Positions 9,284 through 18,889 of a stretch of DNA of 64,000 bases are shown here, in pieces. The DNA comes from Leptolyngbya sp. SIO1E4. GTDB lineage: Bacteria > Cyanobacteriota > Cyanobacteriia > Phormidesmidales > Phormidesmidaceae. The translations under genes were made by a program, and so were the position numbers. The stretch spans positions 1,116,001 to 1,180,000 of the forward strand of contig JAAHFU020000001.1 of the NCBI GenBank assembly GCA_010672825.2, read 5' to 3'. A model generated the notes under the pieces. That model searched no databases. It was not told where the DNA came from and was given only the letters and a program-made list of their open reading frames with translations. Every line of letters begins with the position of its first letter. Positions within the stretch are counted from its first letter, which is position 1.

Positions 9284-9684
9284 AGCGTGGCGCAGAATAC
9301 GACCGCTCTATTGTACATACCCAACCGATCGAAGCGGAAATTAAACGGGCCTTAACCTGCGCTAGGGCTCAGGCAATGGGGTGGATTGATTGGATTCTCT
9401 TCCTACAAGGTTCCAATTATTCGATTACCTTCCCACAAAGTTCCAATTACCCTCTATTAATCTTGGAAACCTACATTGCTACCTTGTGTGGCTCTTATTG
9501 CTTTCTGGGCAATGGCTTGTAGTTCTTTCGAGGCACTGAGTCAAAGGCTTATCGCTCGGTAAATGGAGTATCCGTATCGGGACTTCATTTAGGTATGGGC
9601 ATGGGCAAGTGCCAGTCAGCAGTATACACAGAGCTGCCGTGAGAACACAGACACGTTTTCCAAGAAGTAAGGATGCAGGTCATC
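9284..9684. other. divergent purB/phoX promoter region
   Basis: About 400 bp. It holds a 30-bp-period direct repeat (9393-9452). A TACAAT that could be the purB -10 element lies on the minus strand near 9311-9316. No gene. Confidence 0.45.
9393..9452. repeat. two 30-bp imperfect direct repeats upstream of phoX
   Basis: Two tandem units start GATT at 9393 and at 9423; both contain ACAA(G/A)GTTCCAATTA at the same offset. They lie about 230 bp before the phoX start. They could be a regulator-binding array (a Pho-type response would be expected for phoX), but they do not match the usual TTAA-based cyanobacterial Pho box closely. Confidence 0.5.
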
Positions 9685-11892
9685 ATGAGCCTCAAGCGCA
9701 GACACTTTCTCATGTTTTTAGGAGCAACGGCAGGCGCCAGTGCCCTCGGGTCTTTAAGCCGTCCGGGGGAAAATATCGCGACGCCTTTTCAGGGCTCTCC
9801 AGCTATGGCGAGTTCTATGCCCTTTGAACCTGTCCGTAGCCCCATGCCTTTAGCCACTACCGGGCTCTCCGCTGCTGAACAAGCAGACCTGTACAGCAGC
9901 TTCGCCATACAGGATGACTTGGTTCTCCCTCCAGGGTATACCTACGACATTATTGGGGCCTGGGGAGACACGGTTGGCGACTCTCGCTTTGGCTATAACA
10001 ATGACTATCTGTCCTTTGTCGAAACTGCCCCCGGCGAAGGTTATTTGACCATTAACTTTGAGTACATTAGTGCCGTCACCTGGATGGCAACCTATCCTGA
10101 GGTGATCGCGCCGGGCTTACCCCTAGAGGCAGTGCAAGCCGCGGTTGAAGCTGCAGGCGAAGCAGGCGTTGATGTCTACGGGCTTCCAGATAATGACACC
10201 TTAAAGGCACAGTTCCTGGAAGTGTGTAAAGAAGCGCTGATCGATGTAGGGCTGGGCGTGGTTTCCATTCGTCGCAATGCTGAAGGCCAGTGGGAACGTA
10301 CCTTTTCGGAGGTAGATCGCCGCATCACGGGTATTTCGGGCCTTGAAGATGGACGCTATCTCACAGCAACCGGCCCCGCCGTGGCTGTTTTTAGCAAGGC
10401 GTCTGGTCAAGGCTATATCGACGATCTCGGCACCAACATTATCGGCACGTTTAACAACTGTGCCGGTGGGACGACCCCTTGGGGCACCGTGATGAGTGCT
10501 GAAGAAAACTTCCAAAACTTTGTCCCTGAACCAGTGAATGCAGATGGCACCTCAATGCCCTCTGCAGACAAACCGTTCTCGATTGAAATTGACGGTTTTA
10601 ATGGCTTAGGGAGCGCCTTTGGGTATGCAGCCAATAAGTATGGCTGGATGGTAGAGGTAGACCCTGCTAACGCCAGCGACTACGGCGTCAAGCACACTTG
10701 GTTAGGGCGTTTCCGCCACGAGGCAGTAGCGGTGCGAGCCGTGCCAAACCAGCAATTGGCAGTTTATTCGGGCTGCGATCGCCGGGGCGGCCATCTCTAT
10801 AAATTTGTGAGCGCTGACCCCGTTGTTGATCCGACCGATAAAAGCAACTCGCGCCTGTTCCAGGACGGGATGCTCTATGCCGCCAAATTTAACCCGGACG
10901 GTACCGGTACCTGGATTCCCCTAGAGGCAAGCACCCCTGTGAATCCTGACATGCCGAGCATGGTTGCTGGGGGCATGATCCCCCTGCCCAAGCGACCTGA
11001 AGGGGGTGTGGTCAAAATCGAGTCTGATGCAGACATGCAAGCCTTTGCTCAGCAGTATGCGACGCTGGGTGACCTCTATGCAGGAAACGCGGAAGAGAAG
11101 CAAGGGGCCATTCTCATTGATGCCCACTTTGCCGCGAATGCAGTCGGTTCCACCAACACGGCTCGTCCTGAAGACACCGATGTCGCTGCTGACGGAACTC
11201 TGTTTATTGCGTTCACCTCTGGGGGGCCTGGGGGAGATGGTGGCCCGCACAATGACATCTTCCAAGGGCCTAACGGGGAAACCCCCTACGAACATGGTTG
11301 GATCATGAAGCTGCAGGAATCGGCAAATGAACCGGCCGCAATGACGTTCCGCTGGGAGATGCTGGCCCTCGGAGGTGAACCGGCTGAAGGAGGCTTTGGC
11401 TTTTCTAACCCTGACAACCTTGAAATTGATGGCGGGGGCAACCTGTGGATGGTGACTGATATGTCTACCAGCAAACACAACACAGAGGTAGCCAATCGAG
11501 TAGACGAAACCGGGGAACCCGTCAGCCAGTCTAATCTCCGAGGATTGTTTGGCAATAACTCAATTTGGTATATGCCTGTTTCTGGCCCCAATGCTGGGGA
11601 AGCCTACATGTTTGGTTATGGGCCGATGGAATGTGAAATGTGCGGGCCATTCATCACCCAAGACCAAACCACTTTATTCCTCGCGGCTCAGCACCCGGGT
11701 GAATTCAACGGCATTCGTCAGGATGAGGCTGCTGAAATGCGTCAGTTCGCCATGAAGACAACCTCAGGGGAACTCTTTATGCAGGAACGCAGTGTTCCGA
11801 TTGGTTCTAACTGGCCCAGCAAGGAGCCTAATGTAGCCCCTCGTCCTGCAGTGGTTGCCGTGCGCAAAGTAGACGGCAGCACTCTGGTGTAA
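9685..11892 (+). CDS. phoX: PhoX-type alkaline phosphatase (DUF839), Tat-exported
   Basis: The 735-residue product has a twin-arginine signal (KRRHFLMFLGA) in its first 20 residues, so it is exported folded to the periplasm or outside. Characteristic PhoX/DUF839 segments are PPGYTYDIIGAWGD, FGYNNDYLSFVE, NCAGGTTPWGTVMSAEENF, YSGCDRRGGHLYKFVS and PDNLEIDGGGNLW. Characterised PhoX enzymes are Ca/Fe-dependent phosphomonoesterases that release phosphate from organic phosphate under phosphate limitation. The ATG at 9685 is preferred over 9673 because AAGGA sits directly against the latter. A strong terminator follows. Confidence 0.92.
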   Translation: MSLKRRHFLMFLGATAGASALGSLSRPGENIATPFQGSPAMASSMPFEPVRSPMPLATTGLSAAEQADLYSSFAIQDDLVLPPGYTYDIIGAWGDTVGDSRFGYNNDYLSFVETAPGEGYLTINFEYISAVTWMATYPEVIAPGLPLEAVQAAVEAAGEAGVDVYGLPDNDTLKAQFLEVCKEALIDVGLGVVSIRRNAEGQWERTFSEVDRRITGISGLEDGRYLTATGPAVAVFSKASGQGYIDDLGTNIIGTFNNCAGGTTPWGTVMSAEENFQNFVPEPVNADGTSMPSADKPFSIEIDGFNGLGSAFGYAANKYGWMVEVDPANASDYGVKHTWLGRFRHEAVAVRAVPNQQLAVYSGCDRRGGHLYKFVSADPVVDPTDKSNSRLFQDGMLYAAKFNPDGTGTWIPLEASTPVNPDMPSMVAGGMIPLPKRPEGGVVKIESDADMQAFAQQYATLGDLYAGNAEEKQGAILIDAHFAANAVGSTNTARPEDTDVAADGTLFIAFTSGGPGGDGGPHNDIFQGPNGETPYEHGWIMKLQESANEPAAMTFRWEMLALGGEPAEGGFGFSNPDNLEIDGGGNLWMVTDMSTSKHNTEVANRVDETGEPVSQSNLRGLFGNNSIWYMPVSGPNAGEAYMFGYGPMECEMCGPFITQDQTTLFLAAQHPGEFNGIRQDEAAEMRQFAMKTTSGELFMQERSVPIGSNWPSKEPNVAPRPAVVAVRKVDGSTLV

Positions 11893-11949
11893 AGACCCTT
11901 TAAGAACCCAATACGTAGAGAGGGGGATGTATCGTCCTCTCTACCCTTG

Positions 11950-11980
11950 GGCGGGCAGTGTGCGATCTGCCCGCCTTTTT
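11950..11980 (+). terminator. intrinsic terminator of phoX
   Basis: A 9-bp stem GGCGGGCAG / CTGCCCGCC with an 8-base loop is followed by TTTTT, about 57 bp after the phoX stop. Confidence 0.92.
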
Positions 11981-12047
11981 GCTTGTGAGGGTGACCGGCA
12001 AGGGGGTACAAGGTAAAGGTACACTTCACGCGCCCAAGGGAGTCTTT

Positions 12048-12683
12048 ATGCAGCTGTCTCAGCAACTCTGGCAAGCTAACGAAGACCTGGCCCAGGCCTC
12101 TCTTAACCATCCTTTTGTGCAGGGCATCTATGACGGGACTTTGCCAAAAGAAAAGTTTGCCTATTATGTGGGACAAGATGCCTTTTTCTTAGAAGCGTTT
12201 GCCAGAGCCTACAGCATCGCAGCTGCTAAGTCTTCAGATTGGCAGGGATTCAAAACGTTTCATGACCTGGCCGGAGGGGTTCTACAAGAATTACAGCTCC
12301 ATGAAGGATTCGCCGATAGCTGGGGCGTCTCCCTGCAAGATATCCAGCCAGGGAGTGCCACTCGACGCTATACCGATTTTTTGTTGGCCACTGCTTGGAG
12401 TCACGCAGTGGGTATTACGGCAGTTGCCATGTCCCCCTGTATGAGGCTGTATGCCTACATTGGGCAGTCATTAGCGACTCAAGGGATTCCCACCCATCGC
12501 TATGGAGACTGGGTGAAGACTTACAGCAGTGATGACTTCGAACCGCTCGCAGCTCAGTTAGAGGCTTTAGTCAATCGCTACAGCCCTGACACCCCACTGG
12601 TGCAAGATACCTTTCGCTACGCCATGCTCTGCGAGCGCGATTTCTTTCGGGCAGCTTGGGAGTTTGAGCCTGAAGGCGCATGA
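12048..12683 (+). CDS. tenA: TenA family aminopyrimidine aminohydrolase (thiaminase II)
   Basis: The 211-residue all-helical protein matches TenA: FVQGIYDGTLPKEKFAYY, GQDAFFLEAFARAYS (Asp44 at the position of the TenA active-site Asp), Cys131 in AVAMSPCMRLYAYIG (the catalytic cysteine position) and CERDFFRAAWE near the C-terminus with the proton-shuttle Glu. TenA salvages the pyrimidine moiety of degraded thiamin. AAGGGAG lies five bases before the ATG at 12048; a longer frame would begin inside the phoX terminator. No TPP riboswitch was recognised upstream. Confidence 0.92.
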   Translation: MQLSQQLWQANEDLAQASLNHPFVQGIYDGTLPKEKFAYYVGQDAFFLEAFARAYSIAAAKSSDWQGFKTFHDLAGGVLQELQLHEGFADSWGVSLQDIQPGSATRRYTDFLLATAWSHAVGITAVAMSPCMRLYAYIGQSLATQGIPTHRYGDWVKTYSSDDFEPLAAQLEALVNRYSPDTPLVQDTFRYAMLCERDFFRAAWEFEPEGA

Positions 12684-12748
12684 GTCGGCATGGTTGAGCG
12701 CCCCTAAACCTACGCCATCATGAAACAGGTGCGCTATCAGAACAAGCC

Positions 12749-13405
12749 TTGACGACTCCGATTTTTGACATTGACCAAGCCATACCGCTGTTGCGCGAGG
12801 CCGTGAAGCCCTTCCCAAAGGCAGCCATGTTTCAACTGGCAGACGAGGGATTTGCTTCACTCTACGAACAGCTGATTTCCTGCATTATTTCTATTCGCAC
12901 TTACGATGAGGTCAGTGTCCCGGTCTCTCACAAACTCTTTGCCCGTGCCCGCACGCCAGCCCAGATGATTGAGCTTAACGTGTCTGAAATTTTGGAACTG
13001 ATTCGAGAATCTACTTTTCCAGAAAACAAGGCCGAGCAAATTCACCAAATTTCCCAGCAGATACTGAATGATTTCGATGGCGAGCTGCCTGCTGACCCAC
13101 AGGTACTCACCCAATTCAAAGGCGTTGGGCCAAAATGCGCACACCTGGCGCTAGGGGTGGCCCGCGGCTATCCCTGCATTAGTGTGGATGTGCATGTGCA
13201 TCGGGTGACAAACCGCTGGGGCTATGTAGACACCAAAACACCTGAAAAGACCATGAAAGCTCTGGAGGTTCAACTGCCGCAGGCATATTGGGTGGAGATT
13301 AATCAGCTGCTGGTCCCTTTCGGCAAACACATCTGCAGAGGTCGTTATCCCAAATGCCGCAGCTGCCCTCTGGAAACGATGTGTCATCAAATCGGAGTGG
13401 GCTAA
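12749..13405 (+). CDS. nth: endonuclease III-like DNA glycosylase with [4Fe-4S] cluster
   Basis: The 218-residue HhH-GPD glycosylase/AP lyase excises oxidised pyrimidines. The helix-hairpin-helix FKGVGPKCAHLAL contains the catalytic Lys129, and SVDVHVHRVTNRW holds the catalytic Asp147. The C-terminal CRGRYPKCRSCPLETMC fits the C-x6-C-x2-C-x5-C iron-sulfur loop. The N-terminal ISIRT deviates from the usual LSAQT, as in the Nth-like subgroup. The start is a TTG at 12749; no ATG or GTG is available in frame upstream. It lies 65 bp after tenA. Confidence 0.87.
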   Translation: MTTPIFDIDQAIPLLREAVKPFPKAAMFQLADEGFASLYEQLISCIISIRTYDEVSVPVSHKLFARARTPAQMIELNVSEILELIRESTFPENKAEQIHQISQQILNDFDGELPADPQVLTQFKGVGPKCAHLALGVARGYPCISVDVHVHRVTNRWGYVDTKTPEKTMKALEVQLPQAYWVEINQLLVPFGKHICRGRYPKCRSCPLETMCHQIGVG

Positions 13406-13439
13406 GGGTGGCCTGTACCATTGATGCGGGGTCATCAGG

Positions 13440-14195
13440 TTATTTCCGCACGATACCCAGCCCCATTTCTTCATAGGGAGCCAGCAGTTGGGCAGCAGTC
13501 GCAGGCTCTGTCACTAAATGGGTTAGCGCATTTACTGGATTGACAACGTACGGAGCAACTGTTCCCAATTTCTCAGAGGACGCCAGGGCAATGACCTCTG
13601 CTGCACAGGACATCATCATTCGTTTGACATGGGCCTCCTCATAATCGTAGACAGTGATGCCGGTTTCGGGGTGCAACCCAGCGACGCCTAGAAAACACAG
13701 ATCAGCTCGAAACTGCTGCAACGCTTTAACCGTCTCAATCCCAACGACCACCTGTAGGTCTTTATTTAAATGACCGCCTAAAACAATTACCTCGATTTGT
13801 GGATGTTGCATTAATACCGTCGCGATCGGAGGACTGTTCGTCACAAGGGTGGCCTTTAAGTCTGGCGGCAGATTTTGAGCCAGCAAGAAAGCTGTTGTAC
13901 CACTATCCAGAATGACGACTTGCCCAGGGCGAATCAACCTAGCGGCGGCTTTGGCAATTTCCTGCTTTGCAAGGGGCGCTTGATTTTGGCGAGTCTTGTA
14001 ACTGTAAGCCGTGGGGGATTTTGGGAGGGCACCACCATGAACCCGATGCAGCAACCCCGCGTCTGCCATTTCCCGTAAATCTCGACGGATGGTATCTTCT
14101 GAAACCTTCAGATCGGCACTCAGTTTCGACGAGAGAACTTTGCCATCTCGCCGCAGCAGCCCCAGGATGTGCTGTCTTCGCTCTTCAGTCAGCAT
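13440..14195 (-). CDS. DeoR family transcriptional repressor
   Basis: The 251-residue product has an N-terminal winged helix (LTEERRQHILGLLRRDGKV, then the recognition helix in VSEDTIRRDLREM) and a C-terminal DeoR sensor domain with VILDSGTTAFLLA and VVLGGHL, which bind phosphorylated sugars. It is divergent from the HAD phosphatase gene at 14344, across a region rich in TTTAT repeats. That layout suggests autoregulation and control of the phosphatase. The ligand is unknown. Confidence 0.92.
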   Translation of the reverse strand: MLTEERRQHILGLLRRDGKVLSSKLSADLKVSEDTIRRDLREMADAGLLHRVHGGALPKSPTAYSYKTRQNQAPLAKQEIAKAAARLIRPGQVVILDSGTTAFLLAQNLPPDLKATLVTNSPPIATVLMQHPQIEVIVLGGHLNKDLQVVVGIETVKALQQFRADLCFLGVAGLHPETGITVYDYEEAHVKRMMMSCAAEVIALASSEKLGTVAPYVVNPVNALTHLVTEPATAAQLLAPYEEMGLGIVRK

Positions 14196-14238
14196 GAACT
14201 CGTGTCCTCAACGTTCCTGATTCTTCTTGAATGTCAGT

Positions 14239-14295
14239 GTTTGTGCATTTATAATCATGTTTATAAGTGTTTAAGCGTTTTTATGCGTTTTTATC
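14239..14295. promoter_or_regulatory. probable DeoR operator: iterated GTTTNTAN units
   Basis: The DeoR/HAD divergent spacer contains a run of roughly 10-bp iterations: GCATTTATAATC, GTTTATAAGT, GTTTAAGC, GCGTTTTTAT and GCGTTTTTAT. DeoR-family repressors commonly bind such short direct repeats. Binding is inferred from position and pattern only. Confidence 0.5.
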
Positions 14296-14343
14296 TGCGG
14301 AATCAAGTGTCTCTGAAACTTTTCGGATAGAGGGGAGGCAAGC

Positions 14344-15006
14344 ATGCATCTGCAAAACCCTGCATTCATCTTTGATATGGATGGTACGCTCATCGAAAAT
14401 ATGACGTTCCACATACAGGCTTGGCAACGCTTTCTGTCAGAGATGGGGATTGACATGACGGAAGCTGAGATACACCAGCAGAATCATGGCACCATCGAGG
14501 AGATAATTCGGCGGATTTTTGGGAGTCACCTTTCTGATGCAGAAGTCGCTGTGTTGGGAGAACGTAAGGAATCACTTTACCGAACCCTGTATCACCCCCA
14601 TCTGCAACCAATTAAAGGCTTAATACCCTTTCTGCAAGCTGCCCAAGCGATGGGTGTTCCTATGGCAATTGGCACCTCTGCCGGACAACAAAACATTGAT
14701 TTTGTACTGGAGGGGCTAAACATTGCCGCTTATTTCATGGTCTGTGTTGGTGGAGATGATGTGGCCTACGGTAAACCCCATCCTGAAACATTTCTAACGG
14801 CTGCTCAAAAGTTAGGCGTCACTTCAGAACGCTGTATTGTCTTTGAAGATACGGTCAGTGGTGTTGAAGCCGCTCAGAATGCTGGCATGGTCGCGATCGC
14901 CCTCACCACAACATCATCGGCCTCCGTATTTGAGAACTTGCCTAATGTCGAAAAAATCGTGCAGGATTACTCATGCCTTCACCCAGCATCATTCCTGCAT
15001 GAATGA
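14344..15006 (+). CDS. HAD-superfamily hydrolase (beta-phosphoglucomutase-like)
   Basis: The 220-residue product has HAD motif I FDMDGTLIEN (the DxD nucleophile pair), a cap domain containing HHIQAW-like helices, motif II GTSAG, motif III Lys in YGKPHPETF, and motif IV VFEDTVSGVEAAQNAGM. These are typical of sugar-phosphate phosphatases and beta-phosphoglucomutases. GGGGAGG lies seven bases before the ATG. The divergent DeoR gene supports a role in phosphosugar metabolism; the substrate is not known. Confidence 0.9.
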   Translation: MHLQNPAFIFDMDGTLIENMTFHIQAWQRFLSEMGIDMTEAEIHQQNHGTIEEIIRRIFGSHLSDAEVAVLGERKESLYRTLYHPHLQPIKGLIPFLQAAQAMGVPMAIGTSAGQQNIDFVLEGLNIAAYFMVCVGGDDVAYGKPHPETFLTAAQKLGVTSERCIVFEDTVSGVEAAQNAGMVAIALTTTSSASVFENLPNVEKIVQDYSCLHPASFLHE

Positions 15007-15209
15007 GGTAGTGGTTTAATCTGCTCCAGATGCTCGCGCTGCCAATCAGGGACTGACGCACTGTATCCAAAGGCGAACCGATCATCCTCAGAGATATAGA
15101 GAATCTCCCCCGTTTCTAGATCGAGAAAGTACTCCATTCTGTCACTGCTGAACTCAACAGCCTCGGTTAGATCACTGAGTTGAATAGTGGGTCTGATCAT
15201 CTGGGTCAA
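14979..15209 (-). CDS. short UPF0158-like protein
   Basis: The 76-residue product contains IQLSDLTEAVEFSSDRMEYFLDLETGEILYISEDD, which resembles the N-terminal half of UPF0158 proteins (DL..A.E..SDEM..YLD..TGE). Usual family members are about 140-160 residues, so this is either a short form or truncated. Its last 28 bp overlap the end of the HAD gene on the other strand. Function unknown. Confidence 0.5.
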   Translation of the reverse strand: MTQMIRPTIQLSDLTEAVEFSSDRMEYFLDLETGEILYISEDDRFAFGYSASVPDWQREHLEQIKPLPHSCRNDAG

Positions 15210-15339
15210 AACAGAAACTGGTCTGTCTCTATTTCAGATCACTGAGTGTTCTCTGTAGCATTATTAACGTATGGGGTAAAACCGACGAGATGCATCTATC
15301 AAAACTCCGTTGATCACCGCAGTTAAGGATTCATCCAGT

Positions 15340-16593
15340 ATGTTTAGCTTTGCCAGTTGGCGATCGAGCAGTGTTGCATTGGCGTCATTCGGCATTTTAA
15401 CCGGTGCCGCCGCACCCTTAGTTTATATTGTGCCTGCCGCTGCCCAGCAGACCAGCTTCTCAGATGTTAGCGCTAGCTATTGGGCACGTCCCTTCATCGA
15501 GCGGCTAGCAGAAGAAGATATTATTGCCGGATTTCCCGATGGTTCCTTCAAACCTGACCAGCCGGTTACCCGGGCTCAGTTTGCGGCCATCATACAAAAA
15601 GCATTTAATCAACCTACGACGAATGCTGCCCGCACCTTTCCCGATGTCGCCAGTGACTATTGGGCTCAAAATGCTATCCAAAATGCCTACCGAATGGGCT
15701 TTTTGAGTGGTTATCCTGACGGTCGTTTTCAACCAGAACAAGCGATCCCACGGGTGCAGGTGCTGGTTTCGTTGGCTAACGGGTTAGAGTTTACAGCCAG
15801 CGGTTCGGTCTCTAGCATCTTAGACACCTACCGTGACGATGGTGAAATCCCTGAATATGCCTTAGGCCCTGTTGCTGCGGCTACCCAGGAGAAAATGGTT
15901 GTTAACTACCCCAACATTGATCTCCTCAACCCTAATCGGGTGGCCACTCGCGCTGATGTTGCCGCCTTTGTATACCAGGCTATGGTTGCCCAAGACAGGC
16001 TACCCCAGGTCGCTGCCGGGTCAACGGCTAACAGCTATATCGTGGGCTACAGCGGCCAACCCACTCAAGCGTCATCCTTAAGCATCAACAGCGGGACTGT
16101 GCTCGATATGCGCTATCCCAGTACGGCTGGCGACAGCGTTGATATTGTGGTGGCCCCAGGGCAAACCGTGGTGCTGGCGCTGGAGGTGGCTAACCCCATT
16201 ACCAATGGCAGCGGGCAAACCTTGATTCCGGCAGGAAGCACCGTACAAGGGCGGATTGTGCCGGTCAATATCCAGGGGGCAGACATCAATGCGGCTAAGT
16301 TTGTCGCCGAACAGCTTACCGTGGGCAATCGGTCTTACCGAATTCAGGCAGAATCTGACCCTGTGGCTGCCAGCAGTAGCGTTGATTCCGACAATCTTGA
16401 GGGCGCTTTGGTCACGGCTGCTGCCCAGTCAATTTTGGGGGATCTGCTAGGGAATCGCAGCCTCGGCAATATCGTGGGTGGAGTGCTGACGGGGAGTGAC
16501 AATACGACGTCGCAAAACGCGGTGATCGTCATTGACCCGAATCAGCTCGACTTGCAGGTCGAGACCGCCTTTGAGGTGGAAGCTGTGCAGTAG
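15340..16593 (+). CDS. SLH-domain cell-envelope protein
   Basis: The 417-residue product has a signal sequence ending near VPAAAQQ. The S-layer-homology repeats are FSDVSASYWARPFIERLAEE...FPDGSF, FPDVASDYWAQNAIQNA...YPDGRF, and a weaker third ending ATRADVAAFVYQAM. The remaining 220 residues are Gly/Val/Asn-rich, predicted mostly beta, with no family I recognise. SLH domains anchor proteins to the peptidoglycan or pyruvylated wall polymers. The ATG at 15340 has AAGGA ten bases upstream; a TTG at 15310 is possible. Confidence 0.88.
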   Translation: MFSFASWRSSSVALASFGILTGAAAPLVYIVPAAAQQTSFSDVSASYWARPFIERLAEEDIIAGFPDGSFKPDQPVTRAQFAAIIQKAFNQPTTNAARTFPDVASDYWAQNAIQNAYRMGFLSGYPDGRFQPEQAIPRVQVLVSLANGLEFTASGSVSSILDTYRDDGEIPEYALGPVAAATQEKMVVNYPNIDLLNPNRVATRADVAAFVYQAMVAQDRLPQVAAGSTANSYIVGYSGQPTQASSLSINSGTVLDMRYPSTAGDSVDIVVAPGQTVVLALEVANPITNGSGQTLIPAGSTVQGRIVPVNIQGADINAAKFVAEQLTVGNRSYRIQAESDPVAASSSVDSDNLEGALVTAAAQSILGDLLGNRSLGNIVGGVLTGSDNTTSQNAVIVIDPNQLDLQVETAFEVEAVQ

Positions 16594-16605
16594 AGACGAA
16601 CCCCA

Positions 16606-16633
16606 GTAGGGACAGCCAATTGGCTGTCCCTAC
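16606..16633. repeat. 28-bp perfect palindrome between convergent genes
   Basis: The half-site is GTAGGGACAGCCAA followed directly by its complement, 12 bp after the SLH gene stop and before the end of the acetyl-CoA synthetase gene. Position suggests a bidirectional terminator or mRNA-end hairpin, although no T-tract follows. Similar GTAGGG...CCCTAC palindromes are common in cyanobacterial intergenic DNA as far as I recall. Confidence 0.7.
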
Positions 16634-16686
16634 ATCCGGACAATTCCCGTATTCCCAGGGATAGGATAGGGCATTGGCGAGACCGA

Positions 16687-18657
16687 TCAGGCCCCTTCAC
16701 GGAGTTTGTCGAGAACACTTTGGTCTTCCATGGTGGTGGCGTCGCCGACCAGGGCTTCTCCGCTGGCCAGGTTGCGTAGGAAACGACGGATGATTTTGCC
16801 CGATCGCGTCTTGGGTAGCGCATCGGCAAAGCGAATTTCGGCAGGCCGGGCGATCACGCCAATTTCCTGCACGACGTGCTGCTTTAAGGCAGCCTTGAGG
16901 TCATCGCTGGGCTTATGGGTGCCTTCCAGCGTGATAAAGGCAAACACCTCCTCACCCGTAATCTCGTTCTTGCGGCCCACAACAGCCGCTTCCGCCACCG
17001 CCGGGTGTGATACCAGCGCTGACTCAATTTCCATCGTTCCTAGACGATGCCCGGAAACGCTCAGCACGTCATCCACACGACCCATCACCCAAAAATAGCC
17101 GTCCTCATCCCGCCGGGCACCATCCCCTGCGAAGTAAAGGTACTGGCCATCCTTAGGGGGGATATGCTCCCAATAGGTGCGCCGGAAGCGATCGTCATCG
17201 CCATATACCGTCCGCATCATGCTGGGCCAGGGATGCTTCACAACTAAGTAGCCCCCTTCGTTGTCGCCAACAGCATTCCCGTCTAGATCCACAACATCTG
17301 CCAGGATGCCTGGGAAAGGTTTCGTAGCCGATCCTGGTTTGGTGGGCGTAGCACCGGGTAGGGGCGTCAACATAAAGCCCCCGGTTTCTGTCTGCCACCA
17401 GGTATCCACAATGGGACAGCGCCCACCGCCAATCACTTCGTGATACCAAATCCAGGCTTCCGGGTTAATGGGTTCACCTACAGTGCCCAAAATACGCAGC
17501 GATGAGAGATCTCGTGCCTTAGGCTCATGTTCACCCATTTTGATGAAGGCCCGGATAGCGGTCGGGGCGGTATAGAAGATGTTGACGCCATATTTTTCCA
17601 CCACATCCCAGAAGCAACCTGGATTTGAAGGCCGGGGCACCCCTTCATACATAAGGCTCGTGGCCCCGTTGGATAACGGGCCATAGACGATGTAGCTGTG
17701 ACCCGTTATCCAGCCCACATCAGCGGTACACCAATAAACATCGGTGTCTTTATGGTCAAAGGTCCACTGAAAGGTCATGTGGGTATAGAGGTTATACCCC
17801 CCGGTGGTGTGCACGACGCCCTTAGGTTTGCCGGTGGTCCCGCTGGTGTAGAGAATGAAAAGCATGTCTTCGGCGTCCATCTCTTCAGCCGGGCAGTGGC
17901 CAGAAGCGTTTTTCTGAAGGTCGTGCCACCAGTGGTCGCGACCAGGCTGCAGGGTCACTTTTTCCTGGGTTCGCTGCACCACCAACACATTTTCAACACT
18001 GGGTACAGCATTATTTGCCAGGGCCTGATCGACAGCGACCTTGAGGGGAATCACCTTATCTTTACGGAAGCCACCATCGGCCGTAATGACAGCTTTAGCC
18101 TGGGCGTCATTGAGGCGATCGCGCAGGGCCTCGGCGCTAAAGCCACCAAATACGACGGTGTGAGGTGCCCCAATGCGGGCACAGGCCAACATCGCGATCG
18201 CAGCTTCTGGAATCATCGGCATGTACAGCCCGACGCGATCGCCCTTCTTGACCCCCAGATCCTTGAGTACATTGGCCATTTGGCAGACTTCCCGATGCAG
18301 CTCAGCATAGGTCAGAGTGCGCGAATCACCCGGTTCTCCCTCCCAAATCAGGGCCGCTTTATTGCGCCGCCAGGTCGTCAAGTGACGATCCAGGCAGTTG
18401 TAGGAAATATTGAGTTTGCCGCCAACAAACCACTGGGCAAAAGGAGGCTGCCAATCCAGCACGGTATCCCACGTTTTGAACCAATGCAGTTCCTGTTCAG
18501 CCAATTCTGCCCAAAAAGCAGCGGGATCAGCCGCTGCTTTTTGATAGAGGGCATCATACGCCGCCATGCCATTGATGCGGGCATTCGCAGAAAACTCTGC
18601 CGGTGGATTAAAAAGCCGTTTTTCGTTGAGAATAGATTCAATCGTCGGTTGAGACAT
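16687..18657 (-). CDS. acs: acetyl-CoA synthetase (acetate-CoA ligase)
   Basis: The 656-residue ANL-superfamily enzyme makes acetyl-CoA from acetate, ATP and CoA through acetyl-AMP. Signatures: the ACS N-terminal domain ([15 protein letters not shown]), the P-loop-like [25 protein letters not shown], and the C-terminal catalytic lysine in [13 protein letters not shown] (the residue acetylated in regulated Acs). The ATG at 18657 ([10 protein letters not shown]) matches the family start; an upstream TTG at 18678 would add seven residues. It is divergent from the MASE1 cyclase gene. Confidence 0.96.
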   Translation of the reverse strand: MSQPTIESILNEKRLFNPPAEFSANARINGMAAYDALYQKAAADPAAFWAELAEQELHWFKTWDTVLDWQPPFAQWFVGGKLNISYNCLDRHLTTWRRNKAALIWEGEPGDSRTLTYAELHREVCQMANVLKDLGVKKGDRVGLYMPMIPEAAIAMLACARIGAPHTVVFGGFSAEALRDRLNDAQAKAVITADGGFRKDKVIPLKVAVDQALANNAVPSVENVLVVQRTQEKVTLQPGRDHWWHDLQKNASGHCPAEEMDAEDMLFILYTSGTTGKPKGVVHTTGGYNLYTHMTFQWTFDHKDTDVYWCTADVGWITGHSYIVYGPLSNGATSLMYEGVPRPSNPGCFWDVVEKYGVNIFYTAPTAIRAFIKMGEHEPKARDLSSLRILGTVGEPINPEAWIWYHEVIGGGRCPIVDTWWQTETGGFMLTPLPGATPTKPGSATKPFPGILADVVDLDGNAVGDNEGGYLVVKHPWPSMMRTVYGDDDRFRRTYWEHIPPKDGQYLYFAGDGARRDEDGYFWVMGRVDDVLSVSGHRLGTMEIESALVSHPAVAEAAVVGRKNEITGEEVFAFITLEGTHKPSDDLKAALKQHVVQEIGVIARPAEIRFADALPKTRSGKIIRRFLRNLASGEALVGDATTMEDQSVLDKLREGA

Positions 18658-18889
18658 AACACTCTTGGGAGACTGCAAAGTCTGAGGGCGGGTGCTGTCG
18701 TCAGCTTGCCTTCATTCCAAAACCATACTTTTTTCGGTCACAGCCGTTCAGGGTGTGCAGCTTTTTTTAACTTCAGCAACCGATAGCCTCCGTAGGATTC
18801 GGTTAAACCTTATAGAAGGAGCGTCTTAACAGGTGCTAGGGTGCGTTGACCAAAGAAGATCCGGTAAATAGACCTATGGTTTCCAATTT

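Noticed and set aside
11893-12047. Possible TPP riboswitch before tenA
   Set aside because: The conserved CUGAGA and ACCUGA boxes are not present; the region is filled by the phoX terminator.
17698-18786. 362-codon open frame on the plus strand
   Set aside because: It is antisense to acs along its length; the translation has no family features and follows the codon pattern of the real gene on the other strand.
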